The notes under the pieces: generated by a model
Told to the model about the DNA's origin: nothing
The model's input: only the letters and a program-made list of their open reading frames with translations
The model's database searches: none
Program-made: the position numbers and the translations under genes
DNA from: Epiperipatus broadwayi
Taxonomy: Eukaryota; Onychophora; Udeonychophora; Euonychophora; Peripatidae
Reading direction: 5' to 3'
Assembly (NCBI GenBank): GCA_028023455.1
Contig: JAQFVV010012396.1
Span: 10,768,085 to 10,832,084 of the forward strand
Length of the DNA: 64,000 nt
Shown: piece after piece, positions 45,501-50,700 of the stretch
Layout of the letters: each line of letters begins with the position of its first letter
Numbering within the stretch: the first letter of the stretch is position 1

Positions 45501-47717
45501 CTCGCCCCACCCCTGATTTTTCAATAATATAGTCATTATTTTTTACCCCCATAACTTAGAATTTACTATGTTGTTATTCATTTTATTTTAGAAACAAATT
45601 TTTAAATTATTTATTTGCATATTTGGCAATTATGATTTGCCATGAAATAATGCATAATTTATCTCGCCCCACCCCTGATTTTTCAATAATATAGTCATTA
45701 TTTTTTACCCCCATAACTTAGAATTTACTAAAGTTATTACTGTTATTTTTTTTTTGATCCTCACTAAAACCTTGCATTTCTAATAGATATCCCGCATAGA
45801 GGGCCTAGAAAAACAACTGCTTGCAAAAATAGAACATATAGAGTGTCAAGCAGAAAAAAGAAATTGAAATGGTCACCTTTTGCCACATTACACCAACAAT
45901 CTGTAACTCAGGTAGGTCATGTTATATATTATTTTTTTCTGCATTTTATGACGAATGTGATGAAGCTGTCTATGAAATTGTCATTTTAGGCTATATCTTT
46001 CAAAATTGAGAGTTTGTGAACCAATGTAAAAATAAAGATATTTAAAAATGTGAAAAATCTCCTTTCTTTAATTATTTTTTTGTGGTAATGACTATTTTAT
46101 CAGCTTCATTACATTCTTTCATATTTGCACTTTCTAAAAATGTATATATATTTGTTATTTATTGTAATAAATTAGACATTTCATTTAAAATTGTATGTCC
46201 TGTAATTTTTTCTGTGAATTCAAAATGGCCGTTCAGGTCTCTAGGGGTTTTAAAACCGTCATAGATGTGTCTATGGAGACATAAAGGTGAAACAGATAGA
46301 AGGACAGTAATATCTGTTTCAGTGTATAGTGGTAACCACAATGGTTATGCATATACCATATGGAATTGTATGCAGGCAAATAATCAAATTCTGATTCTTA
46401 CCTATGCCTTGATACTCATGCTGTGGAGTCAGTATTTTTGCCACTTCTTGCATCACATTATTTTCAAGTCTATAGCTAAAAAATGAGCTATATTCAAATA
46501 AATTATATCTATGTGGGGTAATAAATATAATAAGATAGCATCACTGGTGGGCATAAAGAATATAAACATCACTGATGTACATAAAAAATATAAAATGAAG
46601 AGATAAAACTCATTTTATCAGTGATACAGACAATAGCCTACAATTTCTAGTTTTGAAGCTAATTGCTATGATGACAAATGCATATCTATCTTCTGGAAAT
46701 GATTTGTTTTGTATCTTTTATTAGGATGAATCTTTTTCTTATAGACACCTTTGATATTTGACAACTTTTGGGATACAAGATAAAAATGAAGAATTCTTAT
46801 GCGAATACTTTTGGAGATTCTGAAGCTATGGATTATCTTAGGTAAGAAGTATTATATATGGTTTGAAATATAATTTTGTGAGAAATACAAAGAAATTATC
46901 ACTGAAGATGTAATTTAAACTTAGTTAATGATAAATTAGAAATTATCACTGAAGATGTAATTTAAACTTAGTTAATGATAAATTAGAAATTATGAACAAA
47001 CAACAAAGTAATAATTATGTCGTATGTTGAAATTTCTTTTTTTCCTTATTTTTTAAATGGTAATCACTATTTGCCTTAGCCATATTGTTTTTCTTAGTTT
47101 TTCTATTTTTTATCAATGTAAAGTTTTTTGCTCTAACATTATTAAAACTGAAGTTGTTGTGAAAATTGTGCCTCAGGTCAGTTTTAAAAAAAATTCAATA
47201 TAGCACCTGCAGAATCAAACAGTTAATACTTATTTGGTACAAGTATATAAAGAAGTAGGATTGCTATAAAAAAAAATACCATTAGAAAAAGGTTGAAAAA
47301 TATTAGCTTAGAAGTTTTTCTTTAAAAAGTGTAACAATTGACATGATTTGTAAATGATTACCATCTCCTAGCAGTTCTATAAATTAAAACTGAATAAGTT
47401 GCAAGTTCATAGTAGAACTTTTTGCCACACATGCTTATGAAATTTCTTTTTTTGTAATATTATTACAGGTTTTATAAAATTATTTTATCCTTAAGTAATT
47501 ATATATATATATTCACCTATACACACAACACACACTTTTTTTATCTTTGATTTCTATAATAGAACTTTTTTTCTTTAATTCTTATTGTAGAGTTATTGAT
47601 GGGATGGAAACCCTTGATGAATTAGAGAAGCAGCCTGTTGATGCCAAAACATTCAGGCCATTAAATGATATTCGTCTGTGTAGCACAACTATACATGCTA
47701 ATCCTCTTGCAAGCTAG
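472..47717 (+). CDS. PPIL3: PPIL3, cyclophilin-type peptidyl-prolyl cis-trans isomerase (start codon outside window)
   Basis: Five exons (472-546, 14340-14433, 19662-19729, 25723-25841, 47591-47717) join in frame to 160 codons plus TAG. With a start methionine in an upstream exon the protein would be 161 residues, the usual PPIL3 length. PPIL3 is a single-domain cyclophilin found in spliceosomes; the family interconverts Xaa-Pro peptide bonds. Visible in order: [18 protein letters not shown], the active-site stretch [37 protein letters not shown], and [18 protein letters not shown]. The FHR arginine and QFF core of active cyclophilins are kept. All introns are GT/AG, with phases 0, 0, 1, 0 and 2 from left to right. 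Introns are long (13.8, 5.2, 6.0 and 21.7 kb) because of inserted transposons, but no exon is broken. Identification is by eye from the distinctive PPIL3 sequence; other cyclophilins fit less well. Confidence 0.95.
547..3200 (+). other. PPIL3 intron 1, left part: no gene seen
   Basis: AT-rich intronic sequence with only short, unconvincing reading frames. The stretch 800-1250 reads as broken coiled-coil-like text on the - strand but is too decayed to assign. I see no clear repeat with a second copy here. Confidence 0.6.
3205..3480 (+). repeat. Dispersed repeat, copy 1
   Basis: The stretch near 3429-3475 (tgattactctggcttgcac, then a gtggcgctactgcat-type run) reappears with a few changes at about 25519-25570. 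The left part (3265-3400, with ggctgctgaaaggttgcat and gaaactagtctg) resembles the diverged stretch at about 4170-4280. These look like fragments of one old interspersed repeat. No protein-coding content is visible, so its class is unknown. Confidence 0.45.
4135..4320 (+). repeat. Dispersed repeat, diverged second fragment
   Basis: Shares ggttgttggttgagagct, gaaactagtctg and neighbouring words in the same order with 3265-3380, at low identity. It ends just before the LINE fragment. It may be a tandem or independent copy of the same old repeat. Confidence 0.35.
4351..5950 (+). pseudogene. LINE copy A: 5'-truncated non-LTR retrotransposon, reverse transcriptase pseudogene
   Basis: Broken reading frames on the + strand read as a reverse transcriptase of a non-LTR retrotransposon. 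An RT block at 4504-4560 contains [20 protein letters not shown] decayed F-x-DD catalytic block (VDDIFLC) follows near 4650. Then come EKSKVIMI, a YLGI-type thumb stretch near 4840, and a long C-terminal part (5179-5472: [36 protein letters not shown]). Several stops and frameshifts make it inactive. It starts abruptly inside the RT domain, as expected of 5' truncation during target-primed reverse transcription. The same family occurs on the - strand at 22320-23670. The clade is not resolved by eye. The element lies in the same orientation as PPIL3. Confidence 0.85.
5951..7375 (+). other. PPIL3 intron 1: no gene seen
   Basis: Plain AT-rich intronic sequence downstream of the LINE fragment. 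It could include the LINE 3' untranslated end, but I cannot see a clear tail. No other structure noticed. Confidence 0.55.
7380..8040. repeat. Fold-back element with three related arms
   Basis: The stretch around 7430-7530 (ctgcacacacacccatcag, with preceding text containing a ctgttttgtagctattata-type run) returns as reverse complement at 7682-7790 (ctgatgggtgggtgtgtag). A third version lies at 7940-8030 (ctgatggatgagtgtgcag). The loop text near 7590-7660 also has an inverted match at 7855-7935 (catcaggcatgcaatcgat). This nested inverted arrangement is typical of fold-back or MITE elements that have rearranged. No coding content is visible. Confidence 0.65.
8041..8592 (+). other. PPIL3 intron 1: no gene seen
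   Basis: AT-rich intronic sequence between two fold-back clusters. Nothing recognisable. Confidence 0.5.
8761..9131. repeat. Imperfect palindrome (fold-back element), arms of about 145 bp
   Basis: The left arm, 8761-8905 (with ttatttccggagcttctgt, agctgatgtttcat and atcataagaatgtgtgagg), pairs with the right arm, 8988-9131 (ctcaccatacatattcttatg, atgaaacatcagct-type words as reverse complement, ggaagctcccagaaataat). The arms differ at many positions, so it is older than the neighbouring palindrome. No coding content. Confidence 0.7.
9201..10153. mobile_element. Large near-perfect palindromic element flanked by 14-bp direct repeats
   Basis: The left arm, 9201-9634, is matched as reverse complement by the right arm, 9674-10113, with only scattered mismatches. 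The centre (about 9635-9673) is itself a small inverted repeat (acacaggcttatatatacc / gtgt). The word aatagcctatatta stands directly on both sides, at 9187-9200 and 10154-10167, and looks like a target-site duplication. No open frame is visible in the arms. It is therefore a non-autonomous fold-back element. Its transcripts would form a hairpin of more than 400 base pairs inside the PPIL3 pre-mRNA. Confidence 0.8.
10216..13110 (+). other. PPIL3 intron 1: no gene seen
   Basis: AT-rich intronic sequence with homopolymer runs (for example the C-run beginning at 12841 and A-runs near 12580). Frames at 10454-10732 and 10919-11215 have low-complexity translations with no recognisable domain. I do not call them genes. 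Confidence 0.55.
13112..13160 (+). repeat. Decayed tRNA-derived SINE head
   Basis: A tRNA A-box-like stretch (gttagagcgacagtctccag) is followed by a weak B-box-like stretch (attgtattgatgcc). The layout matches the better preserved copy at 24557 (gtagagcgtcagactctgag ... cagattgatttcag). It is short and damaged, so this is a tentative assignment. Confidence 0.35.
13161..14339 (+). other. PPIL3 intron 1, right end: no gene seen
   Basis: AT-rich intronic sequence ending with a TTTTTAG acceptor at 14339. A frame at 13924-14283 gives a low-complexity hydrophobic translation that reflects AT bias. I see no domain in it. Confidence 0.55.
14340..14433 (+). CDS. PPIL3: PPIL3 exon carrying the FHR active-site segment
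   Basis: Ninety-four bases, starting in phase 0 after TTTTTAG and ending in phase 1 before GTACTT. It encodes [19 protein letters not shown] followed by [12 protein letters not shown]. It carries the phenylalanine, histidine and arginine (FHR) of the cyclophilin active site and the MVQ-GDPT loop. There is no frame damage. Confidence 0.95.
14434..15716 (+). other. PPIL3 intron 2, left part: no gene seen
   Basis: AT-rich sequence. The A-rich stretch 14700-15300 may be an old, unrecognisable retroelement remnant. A frame on the - strand at 15516-15707 has no domain that I recognise. A short CA run lies near 15118. Confidence 0.5.
15717..17708 (-). pseudogene. Decayed mariner transposon with transposase remnants
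   Basis: Inverted ends flank the stretch: 15719-15745 (ggggtatccaaaaataacc) and, as reverse complement, 17683-17708 (aggacccaaaaataatcag). Both sides abut TA-rich target sequence. On the - strand, 17340-17165 reads [17 protein letters not shown], then [17 protein letters not shown], then LHPHKMS. This closely follows the mariner DD34D transposase block (fFD..G..h.efv...FYl.VL.rL.dai.rKr ... LHHDNAP). An N-terminal trace (VKF...ETDYE..., YEWF) lies nearer the right end at about 17490-17385. A possible C-terminal trace lies near 15800. Many stops and an inserted fold-back element make it inactive. Confidence 0.75.
15899..16201. mobile_element. Fold-back element with G-run arms, nested in the mariner
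   Basis: The left arm, 15899-15975 (gagcattgtcaattgctcaa, aagctttgtgataaatgct, tagccagagaaagcattta), is repeated as reverse complement at 16124-16201. Inside it, the motif accatggtcagagatttggg plus a long G-run occurs three times: as reverse complement at 15975-16003 and directly at 16037-16063 and 16097-16123. A related ctctctgaggag / ctcctcagagag pair lies near 16015-16082. It interrupts the mariner sequence near its left end. No coding content. Confidence 0.75.
17723..18666 (+). repeat. Possible solo LTR or unclassified insertion, richer in GC
   Basis: Right after the mariner, composition changes. The block starts with TGTCGGGGAATATTTGGC and runs to about 18666 near a CA-ending word. A TG start, a candidate polyadenylation word (AATAAA near 18335) and a CA-type end fit a solo LTR. 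However, I could not settle the right boundary or a target duplication. The only frame (18050-18274) has no recognisable domain. Confidence 0.3.
18840..19265 (+). repeat. Unclassified GC-richer insert
   Basis: This stretch has more G and C and fewer homopolymers than the intron around it. Its frames (for example 18855-19073) are short and broken. It may be the relic of a retroelement, or belong to the same insertion as 17723-18666. I recognise no domain. Confidence 0.3.
19662..19729 (+). CDS. PPIL3: PPIL3 exon, GTGKGG segment
   Basis: Sixty-eight bases from the AG acceptor at 19660-19661 to the GTAATT donor at 19730. It starts in phase 1 and ends in phase 0. It encodes [20 protein letters not shown] followed by DLK. 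This glycine-rich loop and the IW..KFEDE stretch are typical of PPIL3. Confidence 0.95.
20160..20640 (-). pseudogene. Decayed fragment of an uncharacterised repeat-borne protein family
   Basis: Frames on the - strand, read right to left with several frameshifts, give [11 protein letters not shown], then [20 protein letters not shown] with FC, then [20 protein letters not shown] and YMMRDYC. I recognise this order (FVK.AY..YF, FG.PMV.REPKNH.DDCYFC, FPENLG..SEEQGERFHQDIK.ME, NMMADYCW) from abundant hypothetical proteins in repeat-rich invertebrate genomes. I know of no assigned function; the multi-copy habit suggests a transposon. This copy is dead, with stops and shifts throughout. Flanking sequence at 19850-20160 and 20640-21250 may be further remnants. 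Confidence 0.6.
20641..22316 (+). other. PPIL3 intron 3: no gene seen
   Basis: AT-rich intronic sequence between two transposon relics. A frame on the - strand at 21701-21985 has no recognisable domain. Confidence 0.5.
22320..23670 (-). pseudogene. LINE copy B: reverse transcriptase pseudogene, same family as 4351-5950
   Basis: On the - strand the order matches copy A. An upstream RT block at 23641-23327 contains [28 protein letters not shown] and [16 protein letters not shown]. Next come [14 protein letters not shown] and the intact catalytic block [10 protein letters not shown] near 23180. Then follow KSKVMMI, a thumb stretch at 22998-22807, and the C-terminal part at 22672-22317 ([26 protein letters not shown]). 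The FADD catalytic pair is kept here but altered to FVDD in copy A. A small duplication (tttatatttcccaataa) occurs at 22985-23020. Stops and frameshifts show it is inactive. It lies antisense to PPIL3 and extends further 5' than copy A. Confidence 0.85.
23671..24556 (+). other. PPIL3 intron 3: no gene seen
   Basis: AT-rich sequence without a recognisable element. A - strand frame at 24136-24417 shows no domain. Confidence 0.5.
24557..24675 (+). repeat. tRNA-derived SINE fragment
   Basis: The block begins gcaggctttagttctgtgg and contains an A-box-like run (ttctgtggtagagcgtcag) and a B-box-like run (agattgatttcag). This is the layout of a pol III promoter inside a tRNA-derived head. A short non-tRNA body follows. 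The acceptor and T stems are too damaged for a working tRNA. Confidence 0.5.
25268..25482. mobile_element. Fold-back MITE of about 215 bp
   Basis: The left arm, 25268-25359, pairs with the right arm, 25366-25482. The ends read ttaatgaacatac and gtatgttcattaa. Inner parts (cttatcatgctttcaatat / atattgaaagcatgatag; gtgattaaa / tttaatcac) also pair. The right arm carries a small extra insertion near 25425-25460. No coding content. Confidence 0.75.
25515..25575 (+). repeat. Dispersed repeat, second copy of 3429-3475
   Basis: The run ttgattactctgattggcac and the following gagtagcactactgtatgg match 3429-3475 with few changes. The match ends in a related ttttacct / tttaacct word. Confidence 0.5.
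25723..25841 (+). CDS. PPIL3: PPIL3 exon with the QFF core
   Basis: One hundred and nineteen bases between AG (25721-25722) and GTGAGT (25842), starting in phase 0 and ending in phase 2. It encodes [19 protein letters not shown] followed by [20 protein letters not shown]. This includes the [15 protein letters not shown] block that forms the proline-binding floor in cyclophilins. Confidence 0.96.
26040..26332. mobile_element. Palindromic MITE between 16-bp direct repeats
   Basis: The left arm, 26093-26199, and right arm, 26211-26317, are near-perfect reverse complements around a loop containing gagtggccatc. The word aaaaggtatctagata stands at 26040-26055 and again at 26317-26332, possibly as a target-site duplication. 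About 37 bases between the left copy and the left arm are not part of the palindrome. A truncated copy of the right arm is found at 52304-52358, which shows this is a mobile family. Confidence 0.8.
26427..26500 (+). repeat. Penelope-like terminal signature with an 18-bp tandem repeat
   Basis: The word tatgcatacacaatctta is repeated in tandem at 26435-26470. It is followed by catttcgactgtcctgcag and tcttcttcagagct. Such 'cgact ... ctgcagtcttcttcaga' text is often seen at the ends of Penelope-like elements, in my experience of repeat libraries. No clear coding follows. Tentative. Confidence 0.3.
26501..28499 (+). other. PPIL3 intron 4: no clear gene
   Basis: The stretch 26640-27600 is less AT-biased than its surroundings and may be an old retroelement relic on the - strand (frame at 27529-27275). 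I cannot assign a domain. A 26-bp tandem duplication (tataagatattacagcaaaa) lies at 26761-26810. Confidence 0.45.
28500..28690 (+). repeat. Degenerate tandem repeat, about three units
   Basis: Units starting near 28512, 28575 and 28633 share a tttagttttagataattttac-like start and a ctttttaaag / ctttaaaagaaaaa-like end, spaced about 60 bases apart. The units have diverged. No function suggested. Confidence 0.45.
28691..32742 (+). other. PPIL3 intron 4: no gene seen
   Basis: Four kilobases of AT-rich intronic DNA with TA microsatellites. One possible transposon-like terminus (cactgggtttacacaatcc at 30935-30953) has no partner that I can find. No supported gene. Confidence 0.55.
32743..33067 (+). 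pseudogene. hAT transposase C-terminal relic (dimerisation domain)
   Basis: From 32743 the + strand reads [20 protein letters not shown], then IKRLVGKF. This closely follows the hAT/ZMYM1-type dimerisation motif (TLPvtvAsaERSFSkLKlIKt.LRs). A stop follows at 32848 and, after a shift, LNVDDIVFE continues the pattern. The stretch 33009-33067, ending in ctccagcagccctg, resembles the degenerate right end of such elements. The rest of the transposase is gone or beyond recognition upstream. Confidence 0.7.
33068..33956 (+). other. PPIL3 intron 4: no gene seen
   Basis: AT-rich sequence between the hAT relic and the LTR element. Only short biased frames. Confidence 0.5.
33961..36987 (-). repeat. Left LTR, 3027 bp (3' LTR if the element reads on the - strand)
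   Basis: Begins TGTAACAGTC and ends ATCTGTTTCA. It matches 40763-43727 plus 46254-46321 nearly base for base. It carries the uninterrupted TTAA (36916-36919) into which the piggyBac-like element inserted in the other LTR. A frame at 36156-36494 is present in both LTRs but uses a TTG start and a low-complexity translation, so I do not call it a gene. A TA/TG-rich stretch lies at 36770-36900. Confidence 0.88.
36988..37472 (-). other. LTR-element internal region, 3' side of the ORF
   Basis: Non-coding. It holds the candidate polypurine tract (TTTCCCC on the + strand, directly next to the LTR at 36988), A-rich runs and a TA microsatellite near 37261. Confidence 0.5.
37473..39317 (-). CDS. Unknown 614-residue protein of the LTR element
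   Basis: An intact 614-codon frame with an ATG start (39317) and TAG stop, the longest frame in the window and less AT-biased than its surroundings. I recognise no known family. Residues about 20-85 ([37 protein letters not shown]) look like a coiled coil. Residues about 90-420 are acidic, with short degenerate repeats of the type [11 protein letters not shown] / [12 protein letters not shown] / [12 protein letters not shown]. The last 150 residues are basic and hold two copies of a unit ending in YFPFRKK (near residues 510 and 585). No CCHC knuckle, protease or RT motif is seen. Its place as the only ORF of an LTR element would suit a Gag-like structural protein, but that is inference. GTAAGA follows the stop directly, a possible splice donor. 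Confidence 0.75.
   Translation of the reverse strand: MDSHPKKVMGESQIIMSPTFWLQMKMMMETVQQEWGFKIREDLQTLGRKIKERNQNIEKFQKELGRLGVNCQQEVFKLEEPSQKKMINLEKYPVDIAESKKGSQEDIDVEGGEAGEIPGGNLRDSDGQDGEPREENLFHKRGKFECLDVAKDSDMDCHYHYKQVKLADPEDRLQENKHAETADSCMPGNKNAKKDIIDIPEVEPVKEVGTETETDILSNTVKECKMDVEIIEDSEIVVEIDESKIDVKTGEELRLDKETVEEFKMDAKTAEELQADLIKSKRDVKLVKESKVNDDMEESKIDAVSIDICKINMEMSEDSKMYSETAMDTEMDTKNMEGMEPDIKIMQESLEQQNIVQNSEESIDTEVNEKEYKVNLLSTSSKNVNYVEEIKPKSYPEVPKINAVKVTKTYIDRNVLKDRHFTEIPKMDEFDQVKEDGGAKSEIEALWDRVVFDCERSVNIARAQMGKTGWKRKRRKEDTDVFRRENQKRVQTQDLREGYVRRYPTYFPFRKKLHQTQMKCGKHRKLWERDDGGARIGLTVWKRRRKEGAYVCKTGNQKEVQTWNLIKRCLQRYHKYFPFRKKAKLQPVRKSGSFLVYDKLQEPKTFQNLLPDPT
39318..40762 (-). other. LTR-element internal region, leader side, with degenerate tandem words
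   Basis: Non-coding on both strands. A CT run lies at 39410-39423 and long A-runs at 39540-39610. Words of the type ttcagttcagggcctgtat recur irregularly at 40218-40310 and 40525-40600. Just before the right LTR stands GAGG plus a long A-run (40744-40758). This could serve as a polypurine tract only if the element reads on the + strand. Confidence 0.5.
44195..45740. repeat. Three sets of tandem duplications inside the piggyBac-like element
   Basis: Set 1: the text around 44337-44560 recurs 354 bases later at 44691-44914, with further shorter echoes (44198-44340). Set 2: 44989-45159 recurs at 45174-45344 (185-base offset, containing ccacatcatcatcatcag). Set 3: about 45418-45575 recurs at 45580-45735 (containing ctcgccccacccctgattt). 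Set 1 straddles the adapter-like sequence at 44580-44601, so part of it may be an assembly artefact. Confidence 0.75.
44580..44601. other. Illumina TruSeq adapter sequence (assembly contamination)
   Basis: Twenty-two consecutive bases, starting ttcagacgtg and ending ttccgat, are identical to the reverse complement of the standard TruSeq Read 2 adapter. In the sister repeats, the same place holds a different 28-base stretch (agcatactttgc ... gctat). This is not genomic sequence. It marks a misassembled or read-through join. Confidence 0.93.
46326..47590 (+). other. PPIL3 intron 4, right end, with a 51-bp tandem duplication
   Basis: AT-rich intron after the LTR element. A unit starting gaaattatcactgaagatg occurs twice in tandem at 46889-46989. 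The intron ends with TTATTGTAG at 47590. No gene seen. Confidence 0.6.
47591..47717 (+). CDS. PPIL3: PPIL3 last coding exon
   Basis: One hundred and twenty-seven bases after TTATTGTAG, starting in phase 2 and ending at TAG (47715-47717). It encodes [40 protein letters not shown] and S. The end (ihanPfaq in vertebrates) is conserved, so the C-terminus is complete. Confidence 0.96.
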
Positions 47718-50700
47718 ATGAAAAATGCATATATACATAAAAACAAAAGACAGTTTTAGTAAACAAAGTATTTTATTAAAACTTTGGGTGGTAAAAGCAA
47801 ATATTTCCCAGATAAAAAATACACATTCTAGGAAGACATAAAAAAAAAAACTACAAGTTTGACAAAAAAAAAAAAAAAAATTAAACAAACGACTACAAAT
47901 ATTTTAATAAGTTTTTCTTGAGCAGTAATACAAATAAAGAAGAGAAAGAAAAAGTTACAATAAAAGGTGTTCATAGTATCACACCAAGAGATACAGTTTG
48001 ACAGAGAGTTAATTTACCAGGACACCAGCAAGGACTGGACTGCTGACAGTAATCTAAGAATCTCGTTTGTCTTTACCATCCAGGCTTGAACAATATAAAA
48101 AGAAAAACAACCTACACATGTATTAAAAGGAGAGAGTTAAAAATATGAGCTGTCAGTAATGAGTTTTGATATAATTGATTACACCTGATAACATCATCAA
48201 TTCTTTGGTTTCAACTTTTTAACAACCCTTTTTTAAGTCTTTCTTGTACATAAGTTACATAATCCTAGACAATTAATAAAAACTCTTTTTGAGGAATCTT
48301 TATCTAAGAAATTACTATTTTTTTTTTGATAAGTATGCAATCATTTTATTTAGGAGTAACAAAATTTACTTATTTTCAATAATTCTTTGAAGCAAATTCA
48401 CATATTTATTAGTAGTAGTATGATTTAATGTAATGGAATGTTTGGAATAAGTGACAGTAAAAATTCAAATCACTTTTAATAACAAGCTCGTTAACTTTTA
48501 AAGAAAATTATTATTTTTTAGGAATGCCAACATTTGAAGTTAAAAAAGAAAATGTCTTTGAAATATTGAAAGTTATTCAGATCGTTCATTAAAAAATAAG
48601 GCAAAATAATTAATCATGAAAAACATTACATGTATATATATTTAAAAAAAAAAAGCAACACAATTTATATTTTAGAAATCCAAATAATTATAATAATTTT
48701 ATATCAACTATTTCAGGAACTACTAAATATATTTTGTTTGTGTTATATGTACACACACATTTAAATCTGACTTAGTAAAATAAAATGCTTATTTTAATCC
48801 AGTAAAAAAAATCTGTTTATATGCAAAAAGTTGCAGAGTAAATTACTTATTTAAGTTAAAAACTAGTTCTGCTTATTAAATATGTATTAAATTTTAAATT
48901 GATAAACAAATCCTATTAAAATTTGCTAAAAAAATATCACTGCTATTTGTGTGTGTGTGTGAAATTATGCAAAACTTTTACAGTTTTAAAATCTAAATGT
49001 CATTTTTAGGATCACATATGTATTTTAAAACCAAAAGAAAAAAAACAAAACATGTATTTTTGTAAATGAGTATTAAGATTTCTTTATCTAAAGATGAATT
49101 CTGCAATCTGGACACTAAGACTAAGTTATTACGACCAAGTGGTCATACAGTGTTTGCTATCTTTTAAATACAATGTATCCATATTCAGTATTTCATTACA
49201 AATACTAACAAGTCCAGATAATGGAGTTATTTGTGAAATATTCGATCAATAAGAACCTTATACTATTAGGTGCACAGAAACACAAGTCAGTTATAAATAG
49301 CTAGTAAATTATGAATTATCAAATCTTCTAGCTCAATATTCCAAAGATTACAGGAACAAGTAAAAATTTTGCTTAAAAACTGTATATATTTATATACACA
49401 TCTTATACTTTTTCTATGCTTACTATTAAAAAAATAATGAAAATTTAAGTTTGGATATGCTGCAATAGTCTTTTAAAATATTGCTTTACCTTAATGCCAA
49501 TTATTATACTGTTTCCATAGACTGCATTATTCATACTGTGACTATTTATAATTGATAGTCAGAAATTTATATGTATACCAATATATACATGAATTTTTTA
49601 AAAACAAAATGTGATAAAAATATTAATAAATAAATTACTGAAACAAATGAAGTTAAAAATAGTTTCTGAAACAGTTGATAAATAAATATTCTACAAACTG
49701 CAGGTAGGGAGGTATAATTAAAAAAAGAAAATAGTATAAACCTTTTACATTATATACAATAACAAACAGTTTTGTTAAATGAAATAAATTACCAGAAGAA
49801 TTGAAAAGAAATATACGATTCTATAAACAATTTACTAAAACTAGGAATAATAATAAAGAAAATTAAAGTTTGTCATTTCGGATATTTTTTTTTTCATTTA
49901 TTAATACTAAAAATTTCCACAAAGTGGCAGCACTTATTCACATTTTGTGAAGCATTGTGATTGAGAAAAAATGAGCTTTATAAATGTCAGTATTTCAAAT
50001 AATTTTATTTTGGGTATGTATTTAGATACATATACACACAGAGACATGGCATAGATGCATATATGTGTTTTCGTATTTAATGCAAATCTCTAAATAATTA
50101 TGTATTAAAATTGTAACTATATTCACCAAGTGAAAAATGTAAATACCATATAAACAATAATGTGAGCATATCTCGTTATACTTTGTGTATAACTAAAATT
50201 AAATTTTCATTCCACACAGAATTTTTAGATATATTCGCATTTATTATGGTTCTATTTATGCTAAATTTAAAATGTTTTTAAGACTTTATAAATTTCCTTT
50301 AGAGTTCCTTTTGCCCTGAAAATTTGACACACTGTGTGCATATTAATATAAGAGATATGACTATAATACATGATGTACAAGCTTAGACATGTTTACTCTG
50401 TATATTTCCCAGCCAAAATTATAATTAGATGAGCATGCATCATCTTTTAATTCAGCATTTGGAAATGGAAAATTGTTTTTTTCCCCCAACAATTTCTAAA
50501 TATGAAGAAATTACTTTCACAAGAAATATTTTATATAACTAGCATACAAATTTTTTTTTGATATTGGAAATAATGAAAATATATGCTCAGATGTCCATTT
50601 TAAAACAGAATTCCCAAAACTGCTTTGAATAATAATGTGGTTAAAAGCCGAGTATTTCAACGGAGATGAGGAACATAAAAATTAATGGCTGCATTCGAAT

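Larger units (their letters stand above)
43724..46253. mobile_element. piggyBac-like non-autonomous element with TTAA duplications
   Basis: The interruption of the right LTR is bounded by TTAA at 43724-43727 and 46250-46253, while the left LTR has a single TTAA at the same place. The left end reads CCCTTTGAGACCGAA. The right end, as reverse complement, reads AACCCCTAGAGACCTGAA, an imperfect inverted pair starting with the CCC typical of piggyBac. The 2.5-kb body has no transposase frame. A short basic stretch at 45790-45910 might be a remnant of the cysteine-rich tail, but this is weak. The body is mostly tandem duplications (44195-45740). Confidence 0.8.
40763..46321 (-). repeat. Right LTR, split by a piggyBac-like insertion
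   Basis: The two parts, 40763-43727 and 46254-46321, together match the left LTR over its full length (about 3033 bp without the insertion). It begins TGTAACAG and ends CTGTTTCA. Small differences from the left LTR include a few substitutions and short indels (for example near 41044 and 42649). Confidence 0.88.
33957..46325 (-). mobile_element. Non-autonomous LTR retrotransposon (LARD-like), with a nested piggyBac-like element
   Basis: Two 3.0-kb direct repeats (33961-36987 and 40763-46321, the latter interrupted) start with TGTAACAG and end with CTGTTTCA, a TG...CA inverted pair. The four bases GTGT flank both sides (33957-33960 and 46322-46325), as expected of an integrase target duplication. 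By eye the LTRs differ by few substitutions and small indels, so the insertion is young. The 3.8-kb internal part (36988-40762) has one long ORF on the - strand. I see no protease, reverse transcriptase, RNase H or integrase. Reading on the - strand, a purine run GGGGAAA (36988-36994 as complement) directly abuts the LTR, which supports - strand orientation. No convincing tRNA primer-binding site was found. Long LTRs with an internal part lacking pol define large retrotransposon derivatives, which depend on enzymes supplied by others. Confidence 0.85.
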
